A stretch of DNA of 64,000 bases from Acidobacteria bacterium AB60 (GTDB taxonomy: Bacteria; Acidobacteriota; Terriglobia; Terriglobales; Acidobacteriaceae), in contig VANK01000003.1 in assembly GCA_008682415.1 (NCBI GenBank), positions 496,001 to 560,000 on the forward strand, in the 5' to 3' direction. This document shows, piece after piece, positions 8,089-16,828 of the stretch (positions are counted from its first letter, which is position 1; the number at the start of each line of letters is the position of its first letter). Made by a program: the position numbers and the translations under genes. A model generated the notes under the pieces. It ran no database searches. It saw only the letters and a list, made by a program, of their open reading frames with translations, and was not told where the DNA came from.

Positions 8089-9333
8089 TTGACGAACCGC
8101 AGCATCCCCCGATGCCTCGTGGCTCTCTGCGCTGCCAGTCTTCTGGTTTTCACTGCAGCCAGGCTGCGCGCGGACGACAAAAAGCCCACTCCCGCTGAAG
8201 TTCACACCAACGCGCTGAACCACGATCCCCTCGTCAAAGAGGCCTTCGAGCACTTTTACAATCTGGATTACCCCGCGGCCGTCGCGCAGCTCGAACGCCT
8301 CCGGCAAATGCATCCCGGCGATCCGCACGCAACTGCCCTGCTCCTCGAAGCGGAGGTCTTCCAGGAACTGTACCGTCTCGATCTCCTCGACACGACCTTT
8401 TACGCCAACGACGGTTTCCTCACCGGAAAGCACGCCGTTGTCGAAGACCCCGCCGCCCGCGACCGCATCTTCTCTCTCGCCGACGCGGCGGTGCACGAAG
8501 CCGATCTCCGGATTGCCAGGAATCCCCGCGATGTCGACGCGTTGTATGCCCGCGCCTGGGCCCGTGCCCTCCGCTGCGCCTACATGGCCATGGTCGAGCG
8601 CGGTTTCAGTGCGGGGTTCCGCCTCGCAACCAAAGCAAAAGAAGATGACGAAAAAGCTCTTGAGATCGACCCCGGCTACGTCGATGCCGAACTCGTTGTG
8701 GGCGTGTATCAGTACGTCGTCGGCGCGCTGCCTTTCCCTTTCAAGTTCATCATCGGCTTCGCGGGAATCAGCGGGTCAAAATCGAAAGGAATGACCCTGC
8801 TGCGCGACGTCGCCGAGCGCGGACCCACCGCCAGTGCCGAGGCGCGCACCGTCATCGCCCTCTTTCTCCGGCGGGAAGGGAAGTACAAGGACGCGATTCA
8901 CGTGGTCCGTTCGCTTAAAGACCAATACCCGCACGACTATCTTTTTGCCCTCGAGGAAGCCAACCTGCGCAAGGACGACGGCCAGGGCATGGCTGCCGTC
9001 GATGCCTATCGCGAGATTGTGGCCAACGCTGCCAAACCCGGCTACTATGCATCCACCCGCCTCGAACTGGCCTACTTCGGACTTGCCGACGCCCTCCGCG
9101 GGCAGCGCCACTACGCCGAAGCCGCCGAAGCCTACGAAAAGACCGCCTTCACTCCCGGCGCCTCTCCCGAACTCAAGATCCGCTCGCTGCTGGCTGCCGG
9201 GCAGTGCCGCGATCTCAATCATCAGCGCGACCAGGCAGTGCGCGACTACCAGATGGCCATCGACACTGGGCCCAACACCTCGCGCGCCGACACCGCCCGC
9301 AAATATTTGAAAAATCCGTACCAGGGCTCATAA
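8089..9333 (+). CDS. Secreted TPR-repeat protein
   Basis: A 414-residue protein with an N-terminal signal sequence (about 1-28, ending near ARLRAD) and several tetratricopeptide-like helix pairs, for example around residues 48-80, 175-205 and 300-400, where A-x-A-x-Y-x-x-A-L spacing is visible. TPR arrays mediate protein-protein contact, so this is probably a periplasmic or outer-membrane scaffold; no enzymatic motif was seen. No in-frame ATG precedes the signal peptide, so the start is a TTG at 8089 supported by GGAG six bases upstream. It is divergent from pyrF. Confidence 0.75.
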   Translation: MTNRSIPRCLVALCAASLLVFTAARLRADDKKPTPAEVHTNALNHDPLVKEAFEHFYNLDYPAAVAQLERLRQMHPGDPHATALLLEAEVFQELYRLDLLDTTFYANDGFLTGKHAVVEDPAARDRIFSLADAAVHEADLRIARNPRDVDALYARAWARALRCAYMAMVERGFSAGFRLATKAKEDDEKALEIDPGYVDAELVVGVYQYVVGALPFPFKFIIGFAGISGSKSKGMTLLRDVAERGPTASAEARTVIALFLRREGKYKDAIHVVRSLKDQYPHDYLFALEEANLRKDDGQGMAAVDAYREIVANAAKPGYYASTRLELAYFGLADALRGQRHYAEAAEAYEKTAFTPGASPELKIRSLLAAGQCRDLNHQRDQAVRDYQMAIDTGPNTSRADTARKYLKNPYQGS

Positions 9334-9423
9334 TGCACCCAGGTGTCCATCGTTCCAAGCCTTGCTCGTGGAACCGGCCAGAGGCGTTCCACGTACTTCA
9401 GGAGTGAAATCGGAGGGTTTGAC

Positions 9424-9750
9424 ATGGCTCTCTTTTGTCAACGTTGTGGAACCCAACTGCCCGCCTCGGCGCGATTCTGCTCCAACTGTGGCGCCACCGT
9501 CACCGTGGGCGCCCCCATGGCCAGCCGCCCCCTGGTCCGTCCCATCGCCGGACGCATGATCGCCGGCGTCTGCATCGGTCTGGCCCAATCCAACGGGTGG
9601 GATGTCGCCATTGTTCGCATGATCGCGGTCATCGGCTTCTTCTTCTCCGGCGGCCTCGTCGCCGTGGCCTACCTCGCGGGCTGGATCGGCATCCCAGAGG
9701 AGACGATGCCGCTGCCCATGTATCCACCGCCTCCGCCACCTCCGCTATGA
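9424..9750 (+). CDS. Zinc-ribbon plus PspC-domain membrane protein
   Basis: The 108-residue product begins with a zinc ribbon (CQRC and CSNC pairs, about residues 5-25) followed by a PspC domain with its hydrophobic helix (about 40-95; GVCIGLAQSNGW then a membrane segment ending AGWIGIPEE) and a short polyproline tail. PspC-like proteins sit in the inner membrane and are linked to envelope stress, though this short form has no proven role. The ATG at 9424 follows GGAGGG. The stop codon overlaps the start of the next gene in ATGA, suggesting translational coupling. Confidence 0.88.
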   Translation: MALFCQRCGTQLPASARFCSNCGATVTVGAPMASRPLVRPIAGRMIAGVCIGLAQSNGWDVAIVRMIAVIGFFFSGGLVAVAYLAGWIGIPEETMPLPMYPPPPPPPL

Positions 9751-10577
9751 CGGAAAGCTACATCTCGAGCGGAACTGTCTTGCGTTATACCGTGGCAGGC
9801 GTTGGCCTGCCCGTCGTGTTTCTCCACCCCACCCCCCTCGACCACGATTTCTGGCGACCCCTCGTCATTGAACTGAGCGGCGTGCGCGCCATCGTCCCCG
9901 ATCTGCGCGGCCATGGCTCCTCCGAGATGGGCGCAGCCGTCAAAATCGGCGGCTTCGCCCGCGTTCCCGATGCTCCCGTCCTCACCATGAATCAGCTCTC
10001 CGTCGATCTCCTCGAGCTTCTCGATCTGCTCAGAATCGATACGGCCGTCTTTGTCGGCTGCTCCATCGGGGGCTACATGCTCTTCGAGCTGTGGCGTCAG
10101 GCTCCGCAACGGGTCAGGGGTATGGCATTCGTCTGCTCCAAGCCCCAGCCGGATACCGAAGCGGCTCTGAGCAAGCGCGTCGAGAACATCGCGCGGGTGC
10201 GCGCCGACGGGGTCGAAGGATTCTTCGATACCATGGCGCAGACGCTGATCGGCGCCACCGCCCGTTCCCAAAGGCCTCCGCTTGTCGCCGAAGTGCGGAC
10301 CCGCATGACCATGAGGCCCGAGAATGTCGTTGCTGTCCAGGCCGGTCTCGCCACGCGCCCCGACTCGGTTTCCACCGTTCCCACCATCGAAGTCCCCGTG
10401 CTGGCAATCGCCGGGGGCGAGGATCCCGCCGTATCCGTCGAAGACATGAAAGCCTTCCGTCAGGCGCGCCGCTGCGAGTCTCACGTGATCCCCGACGCCG
10501 GTCACTTCGCCGCGTTCGAACAGCCGCAGAGAGTCGCGTCCATCCTCGGAAATTGGCTGGAACAGTTTCGTATCTGA
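9747..10577 (+). CDS. Alpha/beta-fold hydrolase
   Basis: A 276-residue alpha/beta hydrolase. The oxyanion region is FLHPTPLDHDFW, the nucleophile elbow is GCSIGG, the acid is likely in GGEDPAV and the catalytic histidine in DAGHFAAFEQP, all in the expected order. Substrate cannot be deduced; relatives include 3-oxoadipate enol-lactonase-like and other small esterases. The ATG at 9747 overlaps the PspC-gene stop codon by four bases (ATGA), so the two are probably co-translated. A frame reading from 9435 is only the shadow of the upstream gene. Confidence 0.88.
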   Translation: MTESYISSGTVLRYTVAGVGLPVVFLHPTPLDHDFWRPLVIELSGVRAIVPDLRGHGSSEMGAAVKIGGFARVPDAPVLTMNQLSVDLLELLDLLRIDTAVFVGCSIGGYMLFELWRQAPQRVRGMAFVCSKPQPDTEAALSKRVENIARVRADGVEGFFDTMAQTLIGATARSQRPPLVAEVRTRMTMRPENVVAVQAGLATRPDSVSTVPTIEVPVLAIAGGEDPAVSVEDMKAFRQARRCESHVIPDAGHFAAFEQPQRVASILGNWLEQFRI

Positions 10578-10674
10578 CGAATCTCATGCGTCCCAGGTCG
10601 GCTCTTGCTCTTCCTGTCAACCTCGTCTCATGCTGTAGGCTCAAATCAGTCCAGTACCCCAAGGGAACCTGATT

Positions 10675-11958
10675 TTGCCGAAAGCCTTCCAGTCCTCTTC
10701 GCGCCCGTTTCATCATCCCCAACCGCAGAGCCCCTTGCACTGCGGCGCTGTCTCTCTGGAGGAGTTGGCCCGCAATTTCGGGACTCCGCTCTACGTCTAC
10801 TCCGCTGACCAGATCCTCGAACGGCTCGAGATGTTCACCCAGGCGCTCGCCGGCCGCGATGCCCTGGTCTGCTACGCCGTGAAGGCTAACTCGGCCCTCG
10901 CCATTCTCAAGTTGCTCGCTGCGCGCGGGGCTGGCTTCGACATCGTCTCAGGGGGCGAACTGGAACGCGTCCTCGCCGCCGCACCTGAGGCTGCGGATCG
11001 CGTCGTCTTCTCTGGGGTTGGTAAAACAGCCGCGGAGATCGATCGCGCCCTCGACGTCGGCATCCTGGAATTCAACGTCGAAAGCGAATCGGAACTGGAA
11101 CTCCTCGCCGCGCGCGCCGCGAAGCGCAAGCGCAAGGCCCGCTTCGCGCTGCGCGTCAACCCCGACGTCTTCGCCGAAACCCATCCCTACATCTCCACCG
11201 GCCTGCGCGAACACAAGTTCGGCATTGATATTCGTCGCGCCGCATCGCTGTACGAAAGCGCCGCCCGCAATCGCTGGCTCGAGCCCCACGGCATCTCCGT
11301 GCACATTGGCTCCCAGATTCGTTCCGCCGACCCATTCGGCGCTGCCCTCGAACGCGTGTATAAGCTCGTGACCCAGCTTGCGCGCAAAGGCATTCTGATC
11401 CGCTCCATCGATGCCGGCGGTGGCCTCGGGATCGACTACCACGCCGGCAAATCCGATCCCGCCGCGCGTGTGCGCGACTATGCCGCGGCCGTTGACCGCG
11501 CCCTCGCCGGATTCGACGGCCAACTGCTCCTCGAACCCGGACGCTTCCTCGTCGCCCAGGCTGGCGCCCTCGTCACTCGCGTTCTCATCGTCAAGCAGAA
11601 CGGCCGCAAAACCTTCGTGATTACCGACGCGGCGATGAACGATCTCATCCGCCCCGCCCTCTACCAGGCCCATCACGAGATCGTTCCCGTCCAGCCCCGC
11701 ACCGGCCGCGCCCGTGCCGTCGATGTCGTCGGCCCAGTCTGCGAGTCCGGCGACTTCTTCGCCCGCGATCGAAAGCTGCCCCCGGTGCAGCCCGGAGACC
11801 TCGTCGCCCTGCTCGATGCCGGCGCCTACGGCATGGCCCAGTCCTCCAACTACAACACCCGCGTCCGCCCAGCCGAGGTGCTGGTCGAAGGCCGCAACGC
11901 CCGTCTCATCCGCCGCCGCGAAACCATCGCCGACCTGCTCGCCCCCGAGATGGTGTAG
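10675..11958 (+). CDS. lysA: Diaminopimelate decarboxylase
   Basis: Decarboxylates meso-diaminopimelate to L-lysine, a PLP-dependent step. The fold-III motif YAVKANS contains the PLP lysine (K70). Other family blocks are HIGSQI, DAGGGLGIDY, EPGR, the C-terminal domain GPVCESGDFF with the catalytic cysteine, and DAGAYGMAQSSNYN. Length (427) is normal. No ATG is available near the expected N-terminus; the start is taken as TTG at 10675, eight bases after AAGGGA. It stands alone between a hydrolase and a DUF433 gene; no other lysine or dap genes are in view. Confidence 0.95.
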   Translation: MPKAFQSSSRPFHHPQPQSPLHCGAVSLEELARNFGTPLYVYSADQILERLEMFTQALAGRDALVCYAVKANSALAILKLLAARGAGFDIVSGGELERVLAAAPEAADRVVFSGVGKTAAEIDRALDVGILEFNVESESELELLAARAAKRKRKARFALRVNPDVFAETHPYISTGLREHKFGIDIRRAASLYESAARNRWLEPHGISVHIGSQIRSADPFGAALERVYKLVTQLARKGILIRSIDAGGGLGIDYHAGKSDPAARVRDYAAAVDRALAGFDGQLLLEPGRFLVAQAGALVTRVLIVKQNGRKTFVITDAAMNDLIRPALYQAHHEIVPVQPRTGRARAVDVVGPVCESGDFFARDRKLPPVQPGDLVALLDAGAYGMAQSSNYNTRVRPAEVLVEGRNARLIRRRETIADLLAPEMV

Positions 11959-11993
11959 GCCCGGCTCCGGAGCGGCGTTATGTTGGAACAGCA

Positions 11994-12212
11994 ATGGATG
12001 AGCGCATCACAATCGAACCGGGCAAACGCTCCGGGCAGCCGTGCATCCGCGGTCTCCGCATCACCGTCTGGGATGTCCTCGGTTGGTTAGCCGCGGGAAA
12101 GAATCAGGAAGAGATTCTTGCGGACTACCCGGAACTCGAGCCCGCTGACTTTCCGGCGGTGTTTGATTGTGCTTCGCGCGTTGGGCGCCGCGTCGCGTTA
12201 GACACGATTTGA
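11994..12212 (+). CDS. DUF433 domain protein, orphan antitoxin-like
   Basis: A 72-residue protein with the DUF433 pattern: PGKRSGQPCIRGLRITVWDVL, a short helix, then EEILADYPELEPADF. DUF433 is a winged-helix-like domain often found as the antitoxin-like partner of a PIN-like DUF5615 protein, with which it usually forms a two-gene module. Here no partner gene follows: the next 357 bp contain no plausible coding frame. It may therefore be a solitary survivor or an independent DNA-binding protein. Confidence 0.82.
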   Translation: MDERITIEPGKRSGQPCIRGLRITVWDVLGWLAAGKNQEEILADYPELEPADFPAVFDCASRVGRRVALDTI

Positions 12213-12569
12213 GCGGAGAATTCTGAACAGATGATCGGCCCCGTAGGCAGCCCATCTCCCGGCACTCCAATAGCGTGGCATTTCTGATGATGTTTGCGGC
12301 CGCAGGCCTTCGCTTGACTCTCTACAAGCGGATGCGCAAACTGGCGGCGATTGGATGCTCGATTGGCTCGCGCATGCCATCGTTACAGCTGCTGCGCTCC
12401 TAGTTGTCGCGGCCATCCTATGGACGGGTTCTACACACCATGGATAGCCGGCCCAAATGGGTTTCCTCTATTCGCATTTCCCAATCGTACTCATCGCACA
12501 AATTCATAGCGTGAAACCTGCCATCTTCCCCATCCGTCCCTGTATTGTTATCACCCGGAGGAGTTTGGC
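12213..12569. other. Intergenic region without a recognisable gene
   Basis: 357 bp between the DUF433 gene and the carboxylesterase gene. All frames are short and interrupted and none resembles a DUF5615 toxin. A GGAGGAG ribosome-binding site at about 12557-12563 belongs to the next gene. Confidence 0.6.
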
Positions 12570-14138
12570 ATGCGTTCTCGTACTCAGGCATGGTGTGCCT
12601 TGACGGCAGGCATCGCGCTCGCGGTTCCCGTCATGGCGCGGGCAGCCGATCCGCTCACCGTCAAAACCGAGCAGGGCAAGGTTCACGGCAAAACGATCAA
12701 TGATGGCAAGGTGCGGGCCTGGATGGGCCTCCCCTATGCCGCGCCGCCCGTCGGCGACCTGCGCTGGAAGGCTCCGCAGCCCGCCGCCAAGTGGAGCGGC
12801 GATCGCGATGCCACCATCTACGGCGCGCACTGCGCCCAGAATCCCGTCTTCCAGGACATGATCTTTCAGGACAAGGGCAGCAACGAAGACTGCCTCTTCC
12901 TGAATGTCTATGCCCCCGCAACCGCAGACAGCAAGGCAAAGTTGCCGGTCATGTTCTGGATCCATGGCGGCGGCTTCTCCGGTGGTGGCAGCAATGAGCC
13001 GCGTCACAACGGCGACTTCCTGCCGCTCAAAGGCGTCGTCCTCGTGACAATCAACTACCGCCTCGGCGTCTTCGGATTTCTCGCCACCGCCGACCTCGCT
13101 AAAGAGGCCGATGGCGCAGCAGGGAACTACGGCCTGATGGACATGGTCGCCGCTCTCAAATGGGTGAAGGCCAACATCAAGGAGTTCGGCGGCGACCCCG
13201 ACAACGTCACCATCTTCGGGGAGAGCGCAGGCTCCTTCGCGGTCAGCACCCTCATGGCGTCGCCCATGGCCAAGGGCCTCTTCCACAAGGCCATCGGCGA
13301 AAGCGGCGCCGCCCTCGGCCGCGGACCTATGCCCTACCAGACTCTCGCCGAACGCGAGGTCAAGGACGCCGAATGGGTCTCGACCCTCAACGTCAAGTCC
13401 CTGGCCGAACTGCGCGCTCTGCCCACCCAGACCATACTCGACGCCGCCAGGAAGCCCGGCGCAGGCTTTCCGCCGGACGTGGACGGCAAGCTCCTCACCG
13501 AACCTGTCCCCGACACCTACGCCGCCGGCAAGCAGGCCCACGTGCCCTTGCTCGCCGGGTGGAACGCCGACGAAGGCAGCTTCTTCGCCATGCGCGGCAT
13601 GACCGTCGATCAGTGGAAGGACCAGGCCAAAAAGATGTTTCCGGATCGCACCGAAGAGTTCTTGAAACTCTATGCCGGCGATACCGACGCCCAAGCCTTG
13701 CGCAGCGCCATCGACTACGGCAGCGACGCCTTCATCGCCTTCGGCACGTGGACCTGGCTAGAAGAGCATCGCAAAACCGGCGATTCCCCCGTCTACCGCT
13801 ATCACTTCGAACTCGCCGCCACGCCCAGCAAGTTCCACCCCGGAACCTATGCCTTCCACTCCGACGACATCGAGTACGTCTTTGGCACCCTCGATACCCG
13901 CCCCGAGTGGAAAGTGAGCCCCGAAGACCGCACCCTCAGCGACCAGATGATGACCTACTGGTCCAACTTCGCCAAAACCGGCGATCCCAATGGCTCCGGC
14001 GTACCTGCCTGGCCCAAGTACAACGAGGAGGGATACCCCCTCATCCACCTGAACTCGCCCGTCACCTCCGGTCCCGACGCGCTGCGGACCCGCTATCTCT
14101 TCCTGCAGCAGGGAATGCCTCCGTTGCACTTCCAGTAA
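12570..14138 (+). CDS. Secreted type-B carboxylesterase/lipase
   Basis: A 522-residue serine esterase with a signal peptide (about 1-26). It shows the carboxylesterase type-B landmarks: GLPYAAPP near the N-terminus, NEDCLFLNVYAP, the oxyanion WIHGGGF, and the nucleophile elbow FGESAG with S219. The catalytic histidine probably lies in FHSDDIEYVFG (near residue 430). It likely hydrolyses carboxylic esters in the periplasm or outside the cell; substrate unknown. The ATG at 12570 has GGAGGAG upstream. A strong hairpin follows the stop. Confidence 0.93.
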   Translation: MRSRTQAWCALTAGIALAVPVMARAADPLTVKTEQGKVHGKTINDGKVRAWMGLPYAAPPVGDLRWKAPQPAAKWSGDRDATIYGAHCAQNPVFQDMIFQDKGSNEDCLFLNVYAPATADSKAKLPVMFWIHGGGFSGGGSNEPRHNGDFLPLKGVVLVTINYRLGVFGFLATADLAKEADGAAGNYGLMDMVAALKWVKANIKEFGGDPDNVTIFGESAGSFAVSTLMASPMAKGLFHKAIGESGAALGRGPMPYQTLAEREVKDAEWVSTLNVKSLAELRALPTQTILDAARKPGAGFPPDVDGKLLTEPVPDTYAAGKQAHVPLLAGWNADEGSFFAMRGMTVDQWKDQAKKMFPDRTEEFLKLYAGDTDAQALRSAIDYGSDAFIAFGTWTWLEEHRKTGDSPVYRYHFELAATPSKFHPGTYAFHSDDIEYVFGTLDTRPEWKVSPEDRTLSDQMMTYWSNFAKTGDPNGSGVPAWPKYNEEGYPLIHLNSPVTSGPDALRTRYLFLQQGMPPLHFQ

Positions 14139-14159
14139 CGCCGCAAATGCCCCAAATGC

Positions 14160-14190
14160 AGATCGGGCCGCCTCTCTGGCGGCCCGATCT
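14160..14190. terminator. Bidirectional terminator-like hairpin between convergent genes
   Basis: AGATCGGGCCGCC (14160-14172) pairs perfectly with GGCGGCCCGATCT (14178-14190) around TCTCT. There is no long T tract on either side. The position between the esterase stop and the convergent peptidoglycan-binding gene fits a shared terminator. Confidence 0.7.
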
Positions 14191-14223
14191 GTTCATCCCT
14201 GTACTGTCTGAATCCACACCGCC

Positions 14224-14775
14224 TCAGCGGTTCGCGCCGACCGCTCCTCCGTTCGGCGTCGCCACCCCGGAAGCCGCGGCAAACCCCGCCGTCTGACTGG
14301 CCGGAATCCTCGCACCGGCCGCCGCCGCCGGAGCATACGAAGAATCCTTCGCGTTCAACGCGTTCGAATAATCAGGGCCCAGGCCAAGTGACTTCAGTGC
14401 GCGCGAATCGGGCAGCAGCTTGGTTTGCCAGCCATGATCCGCCTGGTACTTCTGCATCGCCGCCTGCGTACTGGGATCCCACTCGCCCGTGGCCTCGCCG
14501 CTCAGGTAGTGCTCCCGAATTAAAGCCTGCTGAATCTGCGTCGCGCGGGTCGAGTCAATCCCTTGTTGTCCGCGCAGCTTATGGCTCTTCGCCTTGACCT
14601 TCGTCCCCGCTTTGTGGCCGGTGCGGGAATGGCTGCTGGTCACCGGCTTATGCGCGCGGGTTGTCGCAAACACCGGCGCTGCGACCATCGCCGCTGCCAC
14701 CATCAGCCCCACGCCGCGTCGAAAATGAAGAAAATTGCTCAGGAATAGCCGTAGGCTTCCGCGAGAGCTCAACAC
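14224..14775 (-). CDS. Secreted peptidoglycan-binding domain protein
   Basis: A 183-residue protein with an N-terminal basic stretch and hydrophobic segment (about 20-38), a Lys/Ser/His-rich linker, and a PG_binding_1-like three-helix domain at about 70-135 (IQQALIREHYLSGEATGEW, then STQAAMQKYQADHGW). This domain binds cell-wall peptidoglycan. The C-terminal 50 residues are Ala/Gly-rich and low complexity. No catalytic domain is attached, so it is likely a structural or anchoring protein. Confidence 0.82.
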   Translation of the reverse strand: MLSSRGSLRLFLSNFLHFRRGVGLMVAAAMVAAPVFATTRAHKPVTSSHSRTGHKAGTKVKAKSHKLRGQQGIDSTRATQIQQALIREHYLSGEATGEWDPSTQAAMQKYQADHGWQTKLLPDSRALKSLGLGPDYSNALNAKDSSYAPAAAAGARIPASQTAGFAAASGVATPNGGAVGANR

Positions 14776-14941
14776 GATAGCATGTCCTCCCCAGGCAAGA
14801 GCATTTAATTTAGCGATGAAGTGCCAAGATTCTAACCTTCTTTTTCACACCTTGACCAGCTAAATCAAATCACTGTTTGCTCTGGTTGATTAACATGATG
14901 AGGGCACACAGGTTACACTCCCGTGCGCCCCATCACCAAAG

Positions 14942-16591
14942 TTACTGCAGCGTCCCGCCCAGGTAGTTGATCCCGTCGTTGGGACGGCGCGGATCCACCA
15001 CCTCAAACACCACGTCATCCCCCGTCTTCAACTTGCTTACGACGGCGTTGAACTGATCGCGGTTGCCTGTAGGCTGACGATTCACCCGGATAATCACCAG
15101 ACCCGGCTCCAGGCTGGTCAGATCCGCAAACGATCCGGCCCGCACCGATTGCACCACCACGCCCGGATGATGGATCTTCGCCACCATGTCCTGGGGCGCA
15201 TCCCGCACCACCATCCCAAGCTTGCTCTCCCCGGCGTTGCTGCCCTCTTCGGGAGTGGGGTTGGCCTGTTGCAATGCCATGTCCGAGAAGACCTTATCGC
15301 GATCCCCGATGGTCACCGTGGCGTCCGTCGGCTTCCCGTCCCGCATGAACCCGAGCCGGATCGACGAGCCCGGCCGGCGGCTTGCGATCTCGTTGACCAG
15401 GTCGTCGCCATCCTTGATCTGCCGGCCGTCGATGGTCGTAATAATGTCGCCCGGCTTGATGCCAGCCTTGTCCGCCGGCCCGCCCGATTGCACCGAGTTC
15501 ACCAGGACGCCGTTCTTGAACCCGTACACGCGGTTCACCGCGCCCGACAAGCCCGGACGGAACTGGATGCCGATCGACCCGCGCACCACCTTGTGGCTGG
15601 GGCTGATCAGGTCGTTATAGACCTCCACCACCGTGTTCGCCGGCATGGCGAATCCGATGCCCTGGTACCCGGCCGACTGGGTATAAATCGCCGTGTTGAC
15701 CCCGATCACCTCGCCGTTCATGTTCAGCAGCGGACCGCCCGAATTGCCCGGGTTGATCGCCGCATCCGTCTGGATAAAGTGCTGGAACTGGCCGCTCGCC
15801 CCCGGCTCAATCGTCCGGTTCTTGGCCGAGATAATACCCGCCGTCACCGTCTGCGCCAGGGCGAACGGGCTCCCGATCGCCTCCACCCAGTCGCCCACCT
15901 GCGTGCTGTCGCTGTTGCCCAGCTTCACCGTCGGCAGTGCGGTGTTGGCTTCGATCTTGATCACCGCCAGATCCGTCGCCTTGTCCACACCGATCACGCG
16001 CGCCGGCCGTCCCAGGTCCTGCGAATCCGGGTCCGTCGACAGCTTCACATAGATCTTGTCGGCCTTGTCGATCACGTGATTATTCGTGATGATGTAGCCC
16101 TTCGCATCCACAATGAAGCCCGATCCCAGCGACTCCCGTACCTGTCCGCCGCCGTCTTCGCCATCACCCCCGCCCTGGTCCGGGCCCTGCCCGCCAAAGA
16201 AGCGATTGAAGAAGTCCTGGAAGTTCCCCTGCCCATCCTGATCGTCATCCCCGCCGCCGCCGCCGTTATCCCCATCCGGATTCTGCGGGTGCGGATTGCG
16301 CGCATGCGGATTGCGGTTATTCCGGTTCATCGATTGCTTGGGCAGCGTCTGCGTGTTGATGTTCACCACCGCAGGGCCCACTTCCTTCGCGATCTTTACA
16401 AACTCATTGGGCGCTACAGGGGAGTTGGCCACCTTCAGCGGCGTCGCGTCCGTGCTCTCGTTCTGCTTCTCCTGCCCGCGCACTCCGTGTGCCGCAAACG
16501 ACCCGCCGACCACGGCGATCGAAAGCGTGCCGAGAAGTACAAACGTCGATGTCAGACGGCGCGTGCGCAACCGTTCGAAGAGCGATCTCAT
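14942..16591 (-). CDS. Do-family periplasmic serine endoprotease (DegP/HtrA-like)
   Basis: A 549-residue HtrA protease for envelope protein quality control. A hydrophobic N-terminal segment (about 14-33) targets it to the periplasm. The trypsin-like domain carries the triad H172 (ITNNHVI), D207 (ATDLAVI) and S284 (NPGNSGGP). Two PDZ domains follow, at about residues 340-430 and 450-545. Between the N-terminus and the protease domain lies an unusual Asn/Pro/Asp/Gly-rich insert (about 88-150), longer than in E. coli DegP and probably a flexible extension of the LA loop. The ATG at 16591 is the first in frame. degP is not assigned rather than degQ or degS because paralogues cannot be compared here. 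Confidence 0.95.
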   Translation of the reverse strand: MRSLFERLRTRRLTSTFVLLGTLSIAVVGGSFAAHGVRGQEKQNESTDATPLKVANSPVAPNEFVKIAKEVGPAVVNINTQTLPKQSMNRNNRNPHARNPHPQNPDGDNGGGGGDDDQDGQGNFQDFFNRFFGGQGPDQGGGDGEDGGGQVRESLGSGFIVDAKGYIITNNHVIDKADKIYVKLSTDPDSQDLGRPARVIGVDKATDLAVIKIEANTALPTVKLGNSDSTQVGDWVEAIGSPFALAQTVTAGIISAKNRTIEPGASGQFQHFIQTDAAINPGNSGGPLLNMNGEVIGVNTAIYTQSAGYQGIGFAMPANTVVEVYNDLISPSHKVVRGSIGIQFRPGLSGAVNRVYGFKNGVLVNSVQSGGPADKAGIKPGDIITTIDGRQIKDGDDLVNEIASRRPGSSIRLGFMRDGKPTDATVTIGDRDKVFSDMALQQANPTPEEGSNAGESKLGMVVRDAPQDMVAKIHHPGVVVQSVRAGSFADLTSLEPGLVIIRVNRQPTGNRDQFNAVVSKLKTGDDVVFEVVDPRRPNDGINYLGGTLQ

Positions 16592-16828
16592 GAATCCAAA
16601 ACCTCGTCAGTTCACCAGCCGTCGCGGCTGGAGCTTTCACTGTGCTAACTACCAGTATAGACAGCCGGAAACCGGCTGAATTCCCTTGGAACTAGGATCC
16701 AGGGCGGTCGAGTGACCAACAGCACTCCCTGGGGATCTGCTCCCCACGCGTATAGACGTAGATGCGGGGTATAAGTTCCGCGTTCGCAGCAAGGAACGAC
16801 CCGCCGCGCCTCCGTGCTAACATCCGGC

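Noticed and set aside
15149..16648. 499-residue + strand frame
   Set aside because: Antisense to the DegP/HtrA gene with an intact catalytic triad; composition is Arg/His-rich with no motif.
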